From CAIKZZ01 sp037443765 (GTDB lineage Bacteria > Pseudomonadota > Gammaproteobacteria > Steroidobacterales > Steroidobacteraceae), in contig JBBINS010000024.1 in assembly GCA_037443765.1 (NCBI GenBank), positions 1-24,147 on the forward strand: a stretch of DNA of 24,147 nucleotides, given 5' to 3'. The position numbers and the translations under genes were made by a program. Below are positions 1 through 7,564 of this stretch, piece after piece. Position 1 is the first letter of the stretch. Each line of letters starts with the position of its first letter. The notes beneath the pieces are model-generated. The model was not told where the DNA came from. It was given only the letters and a program-made list of their open reading frames with translations, and did not search any database.

Positions 1-1071
1 CGGGGGGCGCACGAACAGGAAGCCGCCCGCCACGGCGAGCTCGAGCCGCGCGAGCGGCCCGCCCGGCGTCGTCCCGGCCGGTTCCCCGTCGAGCCCGTAG
101 GCTAGGCCGTGCAGCGGGCACGACACGAGCGCCTCGAAGCACCCGCTGCGGTTCATGGCGAGCGCGTGCGGTCGCTGCCGGCAGCTGTTGCGGAAGGCAT
201 GCAGCCCGCCCGCGGCGTCCCGCACCACGAGCGCGCGCTCGGCCGTACCATCGAGCGTCAGGTACTCCCCGGGCGCGCGCAGCTCGCGCTCGAGACCGGC
301 GAACTGCCAGGCGGGCCGGTAGAGCGCCCGGCGCTCGGCCTCGAGCAAGGGCGCGCTCGCATAGCTGCCCGGCGGCAGCGTGGCAGACGGCGCGTCCGCG
401 GGTCGGCCGAAGGCGCCCGGGAAGACCGACCGCAGATAGGCGAGCGCCCGACGCTTGGCCTCGACGCGGTCGATCGTCGATTCGGTCTGGAACGCGAAGC
501 CCTGCCACAGCATCTCGAGCACGCCAATCAGGCCGAGGGCGATGGCGTCGGCATCCAGGTGGTGGGCGCCGGTCTCCCCGATCAGGTGGGCCACGAGGTC
601 ACGGACCAGCTGCTCGAACTTGCTGTCGCGGGCTCCGCAGATGTCGTGGTATTCCTGCCGCGCGCTGGCCTCGCCCCAGAAGGCGTACCAGACCGACACC
701 TTGCGGGTGCTGGCGATCTCGGCGCCGAGGTAGAGGTCGACGAGCGTCGCGAGCGCCTCGACCGGCTTCGACCGCATCGCGGCGATCGGGACCAGCAGGC
801 GCCCCTCGAACTCCGCCGCCAGAAACTCAAGCGACGCGACCAGCATCGCGTCCTTCGAGTCGAAGTAGAAGCGGACGATGCCGGGCGACATGCGCGCGAT
901 CGCCACCACCTTCTCGACGGTGGTCTTGGACGGCCCGTGCACGTGCAGCGCCGAGATGCAGGCGTCGATGAGGCGCTGGCGCTGGCGCGCGCGCGACGCG
1001 CGCGGCCGGGCTGGAGTCGCGGCCGGCACGGCCGTCGTCGCCGCGCCCTTGCGCCGCCGCGGCCGGCTCAT
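1..1071 (-). CDS. TetR/BetI-type regulator fused to a Rieske oxygenase N-terminus (3' end off window)
   Basis: One reading frame runs from ATG at 1071 to the window edge without a stop, giving 357 visible residues. Residues about 28-90 form a TetR helix-turn-helix domain (a TTVEKVVAIARMSPGIVRFYF-like helix pair followed by SKDAML). Residues about 95-215 match a BetI-like ligand-binding domain (VWYAFWGEA at 128-136). From about residue 228 the chain becomes the start of a ring-hydroxylating oxygenase alpha subunit: LPPGSYAS, ERRALYRPAWQF, GEYLTLDG, then a Rieske-type site with C297 and the pair C318-x2-H321 (CPLHGLAYGLDG). The expected first His ligand, two residues after C297, is Gln299. No ATG or GTG that could start a separate oxygenase occurs in the linker. 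The only candidate is a TTG inside the Rieske N-terminus. It is divergent from the permease pair, 95 bp away, which a BetI-like regulator could control. The catalytic domain would lie to the left of the window and is not seen. Confidence 0.8.
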   Translation of the reverse strand, partial: MSRPRRRKGAATTAVPAATPARPRASRARQRQRLIDACISALHVHGPSKTTVEKVVAIARMSPGIVRFYFDSKDAMLVASLEFLAAEFEGRLLVPIAAMRSKPVEALATLVDLYLGAEIASTRKVSVWYAFWGEASARQEYHDICGARDSKFEQLVRDLVAHLIGETGAHHLDADAIALGLIGVLEMLWQGFAFQTESTIDRVEAKRRALAYLRSVFPGAFGRPADAPSATLPPGSYASAPLLEAERRALYRPAWQFAGLERELRAPGEYLTLDGTAERALVVRDAAGGLHAFRNSCRQRPHALAMNRSGCFEALVSCPLHGLAYGLDGEPAGTTPGGPLARLELAVAGGFLFVRPP

Positions 1072-1166
1072 CGGTCCGCGTCTCCGCGCGGCGCACTTCC
1101 AGATCCGGCGGCCCTCGGGCAGACTGCGGCGTCGAACGTCATCTGGCGATCCGGGGCATTGAACGC

Positions 1167-2123
1167 GTGACGGCGGTAACGGCGGGGGACGAGGCGAAAC
1201 GGGCGCAGCCGTCGGCGCGGCGGGGACGGCTCGCCCTGTTCGTCGAACGGTACGGGCGCTGGCTGATCATCCTGCCGCCGCTCCTGTTCCTCGTGGTGTT
1301 CTTCCTGATCCCGTTCGGCTTCGCGCTGAAGATCAGCTTCGCCGAGGCCGCCCTCAGGATACCGCCGTTCAGCGACGTGGTCAGCGTCGGCGCGGACCAT
1401 CGGCTGCACCTGACGCCGAGCCTCGCCAACTACAAGTACCTGCTGACCGACGAAGTGTATGCGGTTTCGTATCTTTACTCGATCAAGACCGCCTTCTTCT
1501 CGACGCTGTGCTGCCTGCTGATCGGCTATCCGATGGCGTATGCGATGGCGCGGTCGTCGAAGGCCACCCAGAGCATCCTGATGCTGGTCATCATCCTGCC
1601 GTTCTGGACCTCGTTCCTGCTGCGCGTTTACGCGCTCGAGGGGATCATCCGCGACCAGGGCCTGCTGAACACGGCGCTGCTGTGGCTCGGCGTGATCGAC
1701 CATCCGCTGAAGATCATGCGGACGTCCTTCGCGGTCTACCTCGGCATCGTCTACTCGTACCTGCCGTTCATGGTGCTGCCGCTGTACGCGACGCTCGAGA
1801 AGCTCGACCAGACGCTGCTCGAGGCGGCGTCGGACCTCGGCAGCCGGCCGTGGCAGGCGTTTCTCGACGTCACGCTGCCGTTGTCGATGCCGGGCGTGAT
1901 CGCCGGCTCGATGCTCGTGTTCATCCCGGCGATCGGCGAGTACGTGATCCCGGCGCTGCTCGGCGGCCCCGACAACCTGATGATCGGCCGCGTGCTGTGG
2001 GACGAGTTCTTCGCCAACCACGACTGGCCGGTCGCCGCGGCGGTCGCGGTCGCGTTCCTCGTGCTGCTGGCCGGCCCGATCGCGGTCCACCAGCACTACC
2101 GCGTGCGGCAGCTCGAGCAGTAG
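1167..2123 (+). CDS. ABC transporter permease, PotB-like (spermidine/putrescine family)
   Basis: This is a 318-residue inner-membrane permease of the spermidine/putrescine (PotB/PotH) type. A basic N-terminus is followed by a first membrane segment at about 33-55. Further hydrophobic segments lie at about 105-127, 137-157, 188-208, 245-265 and 288-306. The EAA loop that docks on the ATPase is at about 218-244 (LEAASDLGSRPWQAF, then LPLSMPGV). The GTG start at 1167 is chosen because the first hydrophobic segment follows at the usual distance; no strong ribosome-binding site is visible. Its stop is 2 bp before the start of the second permease, so the two are co-transcribed. The substrate could be a polyamine, an opine or a quaternary amine. 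The family cannot decide this, and no binding protein or ATPase is adjacent. Confidence 0.9.
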   Translation: MTAVTAGDEAKRAQPSARRGRLALFVERYGRWLIILPPLLFLVVFFLIPFGFALKISFAEAALRIPPFSDVVSVGADHRLHLTPSLANYKYLLTDEVYAVSYLYSIKTAFFSTLCCLLIGYPMAYAMARSSKATQSILMLVIILPFWTSFLLRVYALEGIIRDQGLLNTALLWLGVIDHPLKIMRTSFAVYLGIVYSYLPFMVLPLYATLEKLDQTLLEAASDLGSRPWQAFLDVTLPLSMPGVIAGSMLVFIPAIGEYVIPALLGGPDNLMIGRVLWDEFFANHDWPVAAAVAVAFLVLLAGPIAVHQHYRVRQLEQ

Positions 2124-2125
2124 CC

Positions 2126-2956
2126 GTGGAACGGCGTTCCTCCCCGTTCCTGATCACGGTGCTGTGCGTCGGCATCGCCTTCCTCTACCTGCCGATGGTC
2201 GTGCTCGTCGCCTACTCCTTCAACGCCTCGGCGCTCGCGAGCGTCTGGGGCGGGTTCTCGACGCAGTGGTACGCCGAGCTCATGCAGAATCGGCAGATCC
2301 TGAACGCCGCGGGTCTGTCGCTGCAGGTGGCGGTGCTGTCGTCGACCGGGGCGCTCGTGCTCGGCACGCTGGCGGCGATCGCGCTGGTCCGCTTCACGAA
2401 GTTCCGCGGCCGCCTGCTGCTGACCGGCATGGTCAATGCGCCGCTCGTGATGCCCGAGATCATCACCGGCATCACGCAGCTCCTGTTGTTCGTCTCGATG
2501 CTGCAGCTGATCGGCTGGCCGAGCCGAGGCATGACGACGATCGTCCTCGCGCACGTCGCCTTCTGCACGGCCTACGTGACCGTCACCGTCCAGTCGCGGC
2601 TCGCGACGGCCGACCGTTCGCTCGAGGAGGCGGCCATGGATCTCGGCGCCACGCCGTTCCAGGCCTTCGTCGACGTCACGCTGCCGATCATCGCCCCGGC
2701 GCTCGTCTCGAGCTGGTTGCTGAGCTTCACGCTGTCGCTCGACGACCTCGTGATCTCGAGCTTCGTGTCGGGGCCGCGCTCCAGCACGCTGCCGATGGTG
2801 GTCTATTCGAAGGTCAAGCTCGGCGTCAGCCCGGACATCAACGCGCTCGCCAGCCTGATCATCGCGGTCGTCGGCGCCTGCGTGCTGGTCGCCGGCTATC
2901 TCGTGCGCCGCGCGGAACGGCAGCGGCTGCTCGACAGCCAGCTCGCGGCCGGCTGA
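2126..2956 (+). CDS. ABC transporter permease, PotC-like
   Basis: This is a 276-residue second permease of the PotC/PotI type. The GTG start at 2126 lies 2 bp after the stop of the PotB-like gene, which suggests translational coupling. A first membrane helix covers about 8-32. The EAA loop is at about 167-192 (EEAAMDLGATPFQAF, then LPIIAP), followed by the PotC-typical SLDDLVISSFVSGP at 204-217. The last helix is at about 240-260 and the tail is basic. It would form the heterodimeric membrane channel with the upstream permease. The same frame stays open far upstream, through the PotB-like gene, but that part is a GC-rich shadow. Only 7 bp separate its stop from the convergent HD-domain gene. 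Confidence 0.9.
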   Translation: MERRSSPFLITVLCVGIAFLYLPMVVLVAYSFNASALASVWGGFSTQWYAELMQNRQILNAAGLSLQVAVLSSTGALVLGTLAAIALVRFTKFRGRLLLTGMVNAPLVMPEIITGITQLLLFVSMLQLIGWPSRGMTTIVLAHVAFCTAYVTVTVQSRLATADRSLEEAAMDLGATPFQAFVDVTLPIIAPALVSSWLLSFTLSLDDLVISSFVSGPRSSTLPMVVYSKVKLGVSPDINALASLIIAVVGACVLVAGYLVRRAERQRLLDSQLAAG

Positions 2957-2963
2957 GGCCGCG

Positions 2964-3545
2964 CTAGGCCGGGCGCGCCCCGACGTAACGCGGATCGTGT
3001 GCCGGCCGGCCGAAGACCTCGCGCACCAGCGGGACGAACCGCTCGAGCGCCTCGCTCGCGTACGCCGGGTCGAAAGAAGCCTGGTCCCAACGCTCGCAGA
3101 ACGCGGCGCAGGCGTCGAACCAGCGATGGCCCCGGAAGCGCTCGCGGCCGTTGCGGTCGCGGTCGTAATGGTGCGCGTAGTAATAGCTCTGGAACAGGCC
3201 GTGCTGCTCGACGATCCACGTGACCTCGGGTCGCACGTAAGGACGCAGGATCGCGGCCGCGAGCTCGGCGTGGTTGTACGGCGCGAGATCGTCGCCGACG
3301 TCGTGCAGGAGCGCGGCGACGACGAGCTCGTCGTCGGCGCCGTCGCGCAGCGCCCGCGTCGCGGTCTGCAGCGAATGCCCGAGGCGGCTCACGGGGTAGC
3401 CGTCGAGTCCCGCGTCGAGCTTCTGGAGCGCCGCGAGCACGCGCTCGGGGAGCGCGCGCGCGTACTCGCGCTCGTGGCGCTCGAGCAGCTGGTAGTCGGC
3501 GCGCGTGCCGTCCTTCATCTGCCGGAAGCTGACCGTCGTGCTCAT
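2964..3545 (-). CDS. HD-domain metalloprotein, possible PhnZ/TmpB-like diiron oxygenase
   Basis: This 193-residue protein is all HD domain. The visible metal-ligand pattern is H57, H81-D82 (ALLHDVGD), H92 (YNHAE), H115 (EQHGLFQ) and D154 (ERWDQ), a full six-ligand set that could bind two metals. The 24-residue gap between the first His and the HD pair resembles PhnZ-type mixed-valence diiron oxygenases. PhnZ is about the same length, and TmpB is a relative that releases glycine betaine from a hydroxylated trimethylammonio-phosphonate. An ordinary HD phosphohydrolase is the main alternative. The ATG at 3545 has GGGAGAG upstream. It lies 29 bp downstream of the GMC oxidoreductase on the same strand, so the two probably form an operon. 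Assignment to the HD superfamily is firm; oxygenase activity is inferred. Confidence 0.8.
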   Translation of the reverse strand: MSTTVSFRQMKDGTRADYQLLERHEREYARALPERVLAALQKLDAGLDGYPVSRLGHSLQTATRALRDGADDELVVAALLHDVGDDLAPYNHAELAAAILRPYVRPEVTWIVEQHGLFQSYYYAHHYDRDRNGRERFRGHRWFDACAAFCERWDQASFDPAYASEALERFVPLVREVFGRPAHDPRYVGARPA

Positions 3546-3574
3546 TGCTCTCTCCCGGGGCGCGGCCCGCCCCG

Positions 3575-5185
3575 CTAGTCTTCCAGGATCAGGTCCGCGG
3601 CGCGCTCGGCCACCATGATCGTCGGTGCGTTGGTGTTGCCGGAGGTGACGTTCGGGAACACCGAGGCGTCGACGACGCGGAGCCGGCCGACGCCGTGCAC
3701 GCGCAGGCGCGCGTCGACGACGGCGCGCGCCGGGTCCGGGCCCATCGCGCAGGTGCACGACGCGTGGTAGACGGAGCCGGCGCGGGCGCGGAAGTCCGCG
3801 AGCATGGCGGCGTCGGAGCGGACCTCGGGGCCGGGCTGGTACTCGCGCTCGATGACGTCGCTGAGCGGGCGCGCGGCCGCGATGCGCCTCAGGAGCCGCG
3901 CGCCCTCGTACACGTCGGCGACGTCCTCCGGGGTCGAGAGGTAGTTGGTGCGGATCGCGGGTGGGGCGAGCGGGTCCGCGCTGCGGATCGCGACCGTGCC
4001 GCGACTCGTGGGCCGGCAGGTGTTGAACGACATCAGGAACGCCGGGTAGGGGTCGGGATTGAGGAGCTTGCGCCGCGGCCCGGCGGTCGTCGTGTAGCTG
4101 ATCGGGTTGAAGTAGATGTGCATGTTCGGGCGCGGGATCGCCGGCCGGCTGCGGACGAACGCGCCGGCCTGGTTGACGCTCATCGCGAGCGGCCCGCCGC
4201 GCGTCAGGACGTAGCGGAGCCCCGCCCAGGCCTTGCCCCACAGCGGTGAGAGCTGGTTGTTCAGGGTCGGCACGCGCGAGCGGTAGAAGTACGAGACCGC
4301 GAGGTGGTCCTGCAGGCCCCGGCCGACGGCGGGCGCAGCGCGCACCACCGGGATGCCGAGCGGGCCGAGCAGCTCGGGGTCGCCGATCCCGGAGAGCTGC
4401 AGCAGCTGCGGCGAGTTGATCGCGCCCGCCGAGAGAATCACCTCGCGGCGCGCGCGCGCGATGCGGCGCTCGCCGCCCTGCAGGTACTCGACCCCCTTCG
4501 CCTCGCCGGCCTCGATCACGAGGCGCGTCGCATGCGCGCGCGTCCGCACCTCGAGGTTGGGCCGTCCCCGCGCCGGCCGCAGGAACGCCGACGCGGTCGA
4601 GACGCGGATGCCGTCCTTGATCGTCACCTGCCACAGTCCGGCACCCTCGAGCACGCCGGCGTTGAAGTCGCGGGTCCGCGGGACGCCGAGTTCGCCGCAC
4701 GCGCCGATGAAGGCGTCGCAAAGCGGGTGCACGGCGGCGCTGACGTCGGCGACGTGCATCGGCCCGCCGGCGCCGTGGGCGTCGGAGGCGCCGTGGGCGT
4801 GATCCTCGGACTTCATGAAGTACGGCAGCACGTCGCGCCACGCCCAGCCGGGGTTGCCGGCGGCGGCCCAGTCGTCGAAGTCGCCGGGCTCGCCGCGCAC
4901 GTAGACCATCGCATTGATGGAGCTCGAGCCGCCGAGCACCTTGCCGCGCGGCACGAAGGTCGTGCGGCCGGCGATCGCCGCATCGGCCTCCGCCTCGTAC
5001 ATCCAGTTGTAGCGGGGATTCTGGAAGGTGAGGCCGTAGCCTATCGGCATTTGGATCCACGGCCGCAGGTCGGACCCGCCCGCCTCGAGCAGCAGTACGC
5101 TGTGGCGGCCGCTCTCGGTCAGGCGCGCGGCGAGCACGGCGCCGGCGGAGCCCGCCCCGATGACGACGTAGTCGTGCTCGGTCAC
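3575..5185 (-). CDS. GMC-family FAD-dependent alcohol dehydrogenase (choline-dehydrogenase-like)
   Basis: This 536-residue flavoprotein would oxidise an alcohol to an aldehyde using FAD. The Rossmann dinucleotide motif GAGSAG is at 10-15 and the GMC signature PRGKVLGGSSSINAMVYVRG at 79-98. The C-terminal active-site pair is H474 (SVYHASCTCAMG) and N517 (FPNVTSGNTNAPT), with the spacing seen in choline oxidase and dehydrogenase. The length is normal for BetA-like enzymes. The start is GTG at 5185. There is no signal peptide or obvious membrane anchor beyond what GMC enzymes normally carry. It is the first gene of a two-gene minus-strand operon with the HD protein and is divergent from the LysR regulator, its likely controller. 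Choline is only one possible substrate: the GMC family also includes enzymes for polyethylene glycol, aliphatic alcohols and sugars. Confidence 0.9.
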   Translation of the reverse strand: MTEHDYVVIGAGSAGAVLAARLTESGRHSVLLLEAGGSDLRPWIQMPIGYGLTFQNPRYNWMYEAEADAAIAGRTTFVPRGKVLGGSSSINAMVYVRGEPGDFDDWAAAGNPGWAWRDVLPYFMKSEDHAHGASDAHGAGGPMHVADVSAAVHPLCDAFIGACGELGVPRTRDFNAGVLEGAGLWQVTIKDGIRVSTASAFLRPARGRPNLEVRTRAHATRLVIEAGEAKGVEYLQGGERRIARARREVILSAGAINSPQLLQLSGIGDPELLGPLGIPVVRAAPAVGRGLQDHLAVSYFYRSRVPTLNNQLSPLWGKAWAGLRYVLTRGGPLAMSVNQAGAFVRSRPAIPRPNMHIYFNPISYTTTAGPRRKLLNPDPYPAFLMSFNTCRPTSRGTVAIRSADPLAPPAIRTNYLSTPEDVADVYEGARLLRRIAAARPLSDVIEREYQPGPEVRSDAAMLADFRARAGSVYHASCTCAMGPDPARAVVDARLRVHGVGRLRVVDASVFPNVTSGNTNAPTIMVAERAADLILED

Positions 5186-5268
5186 GATCGCGCCCGCGCG
5201 CCGGCAGCGACCCGCCGGCCCGCGGCGGTCGACCGCTGGGGCGCCGAGCGAGGGCCTGCTAGGCTAAC

Positions 5269-5287
5269 GGCGGGCGCCGCGCCCGCC
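5269..5287. promoter_or_regulatory. Inverted repeat between GMC gene and lysR, candidate operator or hairpin
   Basis: GGCGGGC and GCCCGCC flank a 5-base centre (GCCGC). It lies inside the 141-bp divergent gap between the GMC gene (start 5185) and the LysR gene (start 5327). LysR regulators usually bind such gaps. The repeat is pure GC, so it could be chance in a sequence this rich in GC, and it does not show a clear T-N11-A LysR box. Confidence 0.25.
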
Positions 5288-5326
5288 GATGGACGGCGTG
5301 GGCATCGCGGCCCCGCAGGAGGATTC

Positions 5327-6232
5327 TTGGCCGGCAAGATCGATCTCCGGAAGCTACCGCCGCTGAACGCCCTGAAGGGATTCGAGGCGACCACGCGGCG
5401 CCAAAGTGTACGGGAAGCCGCCGAGGAACTGTGCCTGACTCACCCCGCCGTGAGCCACCAGATCCAGCTGCTCGAGGAGGACTTCGGAGTGCCGCTGTTC
5501 TCGCGCGAGGGCCGCAGCATCGTCCCGACCCCCGAGGGGCGGCTGTTCTACACGTACGCGCGCAAGGCGCTGGACCTGCTGATCGAGGGCTCGGAGACGA
5601 TCCGCCGCCAGCACGCGCAGCGGCCGCTTCGCGTCCAGACCTACGTCACGGCCTCGATCCGCTGGCTGGCGCCCCGAATTCCGCGCTTCGTCGCCGCGCA
5701 CCCGGACGTCCGGCTGCTGCTCTCGACCTGCGCGCCGGACTGGGAGTTCGACGAGTCGCTCGGCGACGTCGGCCTGGTCTACTGCGAGACACCGCCCGGA
5801 CCCGAGTACCACTGGGTGCCGCTGTTCGACTACCGGCTGTTCCCGGTCTGCAGTCCGGCGCTGCGCGCGCGGCTCGGCGAGCGGCCGGAGCCACGCGACC
5901 TGATGCAGCTGCCGCTCGTCGTGATCTACTCCGAGACCCGCAACTGGGACGTATGGTTCGGGTCGGCGGACGTGCCCTACGTGCCCGATGCGAGCGTCGT
6001 CGTCGACACGCTCGCGCTCGCCCTCGAGTTCGCGATCGGCGGCAGCGGCGTCGCGCTGGTCAACGGGCCGTTCGTCGACGAGGAGCTGGCCTCGGGCCGG
6101 CTGGTCCGCCCGGTCGAGCATCAGGCGACGTGTCCGGGGGGCTGGGGCGTGATCTGCCGCCGCGAACTCAAGGACAACCCCCGGGTGCGCACCTTCATCG
6201 ACTTCCTGGCCGCGAGCGTCACGTCCCGCTGA
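5327..6232 (+). CDS. LysR-type transcriptional regulator, GcvA-like
   Basis: This is a 301-residue LysR regulator. The winged helix-turn-helix is at about 11-70 (LPPLNALKGFEA, LTHPAVSHQIQLLEE, PLFSREGR), in the form typical of the GcvA/AmpR branch. The effector-binding fold follows from about residue 100 (LRVQTYVTASIRWLAPRIPRF...). The start is a rare TTG at 5327, chosen because a perfect AGGAGG lies at 5317-5322 and because translation from here places the DNA-binding domain at the N-terminus as the family requires. Spacing from AGGAGG to TTG is only 4 bases. It is divergent from the GMC/HD operon, which it probably regulates, and convergent with the hydroxyisobutyrate-dehydrogenase-like gene, 21 bp away. 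The effector is unknown. Confidence 0.9.
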   Translation: MAGKIDLRKLPPLNALKGFEATTRRQSVREAAEELCLTHPAVSHQIQLLEEDFGVPLFSREGRSIVPTPEGRLFYTYARKALDLLIEGSETIRRQHAQRPLRVQTYVTASIRWLAPRIPRFVAAHPDVRLLLSTCAPDWEFDESLGDVGLVYCETPPGPEYHWVPLFDYRLFPVCSPALRARLGERPEPRDLMQLPLVVIYSETRNWDVWFGSADVPYVPDASVVVDTLALALEFAIGGSGVALVNGPFVDEELASGRLVRPVEHQATCPGGWGVICRRELKDNPRVRTFIDFLAASVTSR

Positions 6233-6253
6233 CCGCGACGGCGCGCGCGCCGC

Positions 6254-7234
6254 TCACGCGGTGGGCGCGACGCGGCCGCGCGGCACGACCTCGTAGCCCG
6301 GCTGCTTCGGCGTGTCGTCCACCATCTGCGCGGGGAAGCCCGTGCCGAGCACCCGGACGGTACAGGCGTCCTCGAGGCGCCGGATGATGTTCGGCGACAG
6401 CTCGCGCGGCCCGTAGCGCCGCTGCCCGTCCTTGAAGATGTTGAGCACGAGCGGTGACAGCTCGAGCGGCACACGATGCTCGGACGCGATGTGGTCGAAC
6501 AGCCCGACGTCCTTGATCACGAGATCCATCGTGAAACTGATGTCGCGGCTGCCGTTGAGGATCACCTGCGACTCCGTCTCGTGGACGAACGAGTTGCCGG
6601 AGGAGATCCGGATCGCCTCGTAGACGGTGTTCATGTCCATGCCGACGACCTTCATCGTCGTCAGCGCCTCGGCGAGGGCCACGAGGTGCACGGTGCAGAG
6701 GTAGTTGGTCATCACCTTCAGAACCGACGCCGAGCCGAGGGGGCCGGTGTGCAGGATCTGGCAGCCGAGCATCGACAGCGTCGGCAGCACCCGCTCGAAC
6801 GCCGCCCGCGTGCCGCCGGCGAAGATCGAGATGTTGCCGGTCGCCGCCCGGTGGCAGCCGCCCGATACCGGGCAGTCCATCGCAGTGGCACCCTTCGCCT
6901 CGACGAGCGGCGCGAGCCGCTTGACCTCGGCCTCGTCGGTCGTGCTCATCTCGAGCCAGATCTTGCCGGCGCTGAGTCCCGCGAGGATGCCGTCCGGGCT
7001 CTCCATGACGGCCGCCGTGGCGGCCGGGGAGGGCAGGCAGGTGATGATGATGTCGACCTGCTCCGCCATGGCCTTGGGCGACGCCCCGCGCTTGGCGCCC
7101 AGCGCGACGAACTTGGCGACGAGGTCCTCGTTGAGATCCCTGACCGTCAGGTCGACGCCATGGCGCAGCAGGTTGCTTGCGAGGCTGCTGCCGACGTTGC
7201 CGAGCCCGATGAACCCGATCCGGGTGTTGTTCAT
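6254..7234 (-). CDS. 3-hydroxyisobutyrate/6-phosphogluconate dehydrogenase family NAD(P)-dependent oxidoreductase
   Basis: This 326-residue beta-hydroxyacid dehydrogenase has the NAD(P)-binding GFIGLGNVG at 7-15 and the substrate-binding DCPVSGG at 120-126. The catalytic lysine region GSASVLKVMTNYL includes K173 and N177, and a further family motif IKDVGLF lies at 240-246. These enzymes oxidise a 3-hydroxy acid to a semialdehyde, or reduce the reverse (tartronate semialdehyde, succinic semialdehyde or glyoxylate in some members). The protein is about 30 residues longer than the usual 290-300, with a Pro/Arg-rich tail. The ATG at 7234 is preceded by GAGGAA four bases upstream. It is divergent from the MFS-ALDH-enolase operon across 330 bp, so a shared pathway and shared control are likely. 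The exact substrate cannot be read from sequence. Confidence 0.88.
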   Translation of the reverse strand: MNNTRIGFIGLGNVGSSLASNLLRHGVDLTVRDLNEDLVAKFVALGAKRGASPKAMAEQVDIIITCLPSPAATAAVMESPDGILAGLSAGKIWLEMSTTDEAEVKRLAPLVEAKGATAMDCPVSGGCHRAATGNISIFAGGTRAAFERVLPTLSMLGCQILHTGPLGSASVLKVMTNYLCTVHLVALAEALTTMKVVGMDMNTVYEAIRISSGNSFVHETESQVILNGSRDISFTMDLVIKDVGLFDHIASEHRVPLELSPLVLNIFKDGQRRYGPRELSPNIIRRLEDACTVRVLGTGFPAQMVDDTPKQPGYEVVPRGRVAPTA

Positions 7235-7368
7235 GCGATTCCTCAGTTGTCGCCCACCGGTGCCGCCGGCACCGGAGAATCCCGACCGTCGCGGGGGTGG
7301 CCGTGGTCCCGGGCCCCGCGGGCGGAGTCAGGCTAGCGGCTCGGGAAAACGACCAACAAGTCAATTTT

Positions 7369-7386
7369 TTTGGGCCTAGGCGCAAA
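7369..7386. promoter_or_regulatory. 18-bp near-perfect palindrome, candidate repressor operator
   Basis: The sequence TTTGGGCCTAGGCGCAAA equals its own reverse complement at 16 of 18 positions; one mismatched pair (bases 5 and 14) breaks it. It is centred in the AT-rich dip between two divergent genes, 135 bp from the minus-strand start and 179 bp from the plus-strand start. This layout fits a dimeric regulator (LacI, GntR, LysR or TetR type). The regulator is not adjacent; the nearest candidates are the LysR at 5327 and the TetR fusion at 1071. Confidence 0.45.
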
Positions 7387-7527
7387 GACATTTTCGGAGC
7401 GCCGGGCCCGCCGAAATCCCCGGCGCCACGGTCGACCCCGTGGCCATAATGGGACCGGCGGCGGCCAGCCGCGCCGCCGGCCGGGGGGCGTGGGGGCGAC
7501 GACGGACGGGGCGCTGGCCGAAGCTGC

Positions 7528-7533
7528 TATAAC
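7528..7533 (+). promoter_or_regulatory. Candidate -10 box (TATAAC) upstream of the MFS gene
   Basis: TATAAC lies 31 bp upstream of the MFS ATG, in otherwise GC-rich sequence. The ribosome-binding run GAGGGGG sits between it and the start. No convincing -35 is seen 16-18 bp upstream, so this is a weak call based on the single hexamer and its position. Confidence 0.3.
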
Positions 7534-7564
7534 TCCCGTATCGGTAGCGAGGGGGCTCGGGCAC

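Larger units (their letters stand above)
7235..7564. other. Divergent intergenic control region (330 bp)
   Basis: No gene is visible here. The ends are GC-rich, but about 7345-7396 is a distinct AT-rich dip with a run of seven T at 7365-7371, unlike anything else in the window. It contains the 18-bp palindrome listed separately. Both flanking genes read away from it, so it should carry their promoters. An agtcaa/TTGACT element (7359-7364, minus sense) resembles a -35 box, but I find no good -10 at the right distance. Confidence 0.6.

Noticed and set aside
1099..1146. CCAGAT / ATCTGG inverted repeat between the TetR fusion and the permeases, as a TetR operator.
   Set aside because: The halves are only 6 bp and 36 bp apart, too far for a normal TetR dimer site.
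6233..6253. GC-rich stretch between convergent genes as a terminator.
   Set aside because: No stable stem followed by a T run; it is just a CG-repeat-like 21-bp spacer. The other convergent gaps (2957-2963, 21979-22000) also lack a terminator shape.
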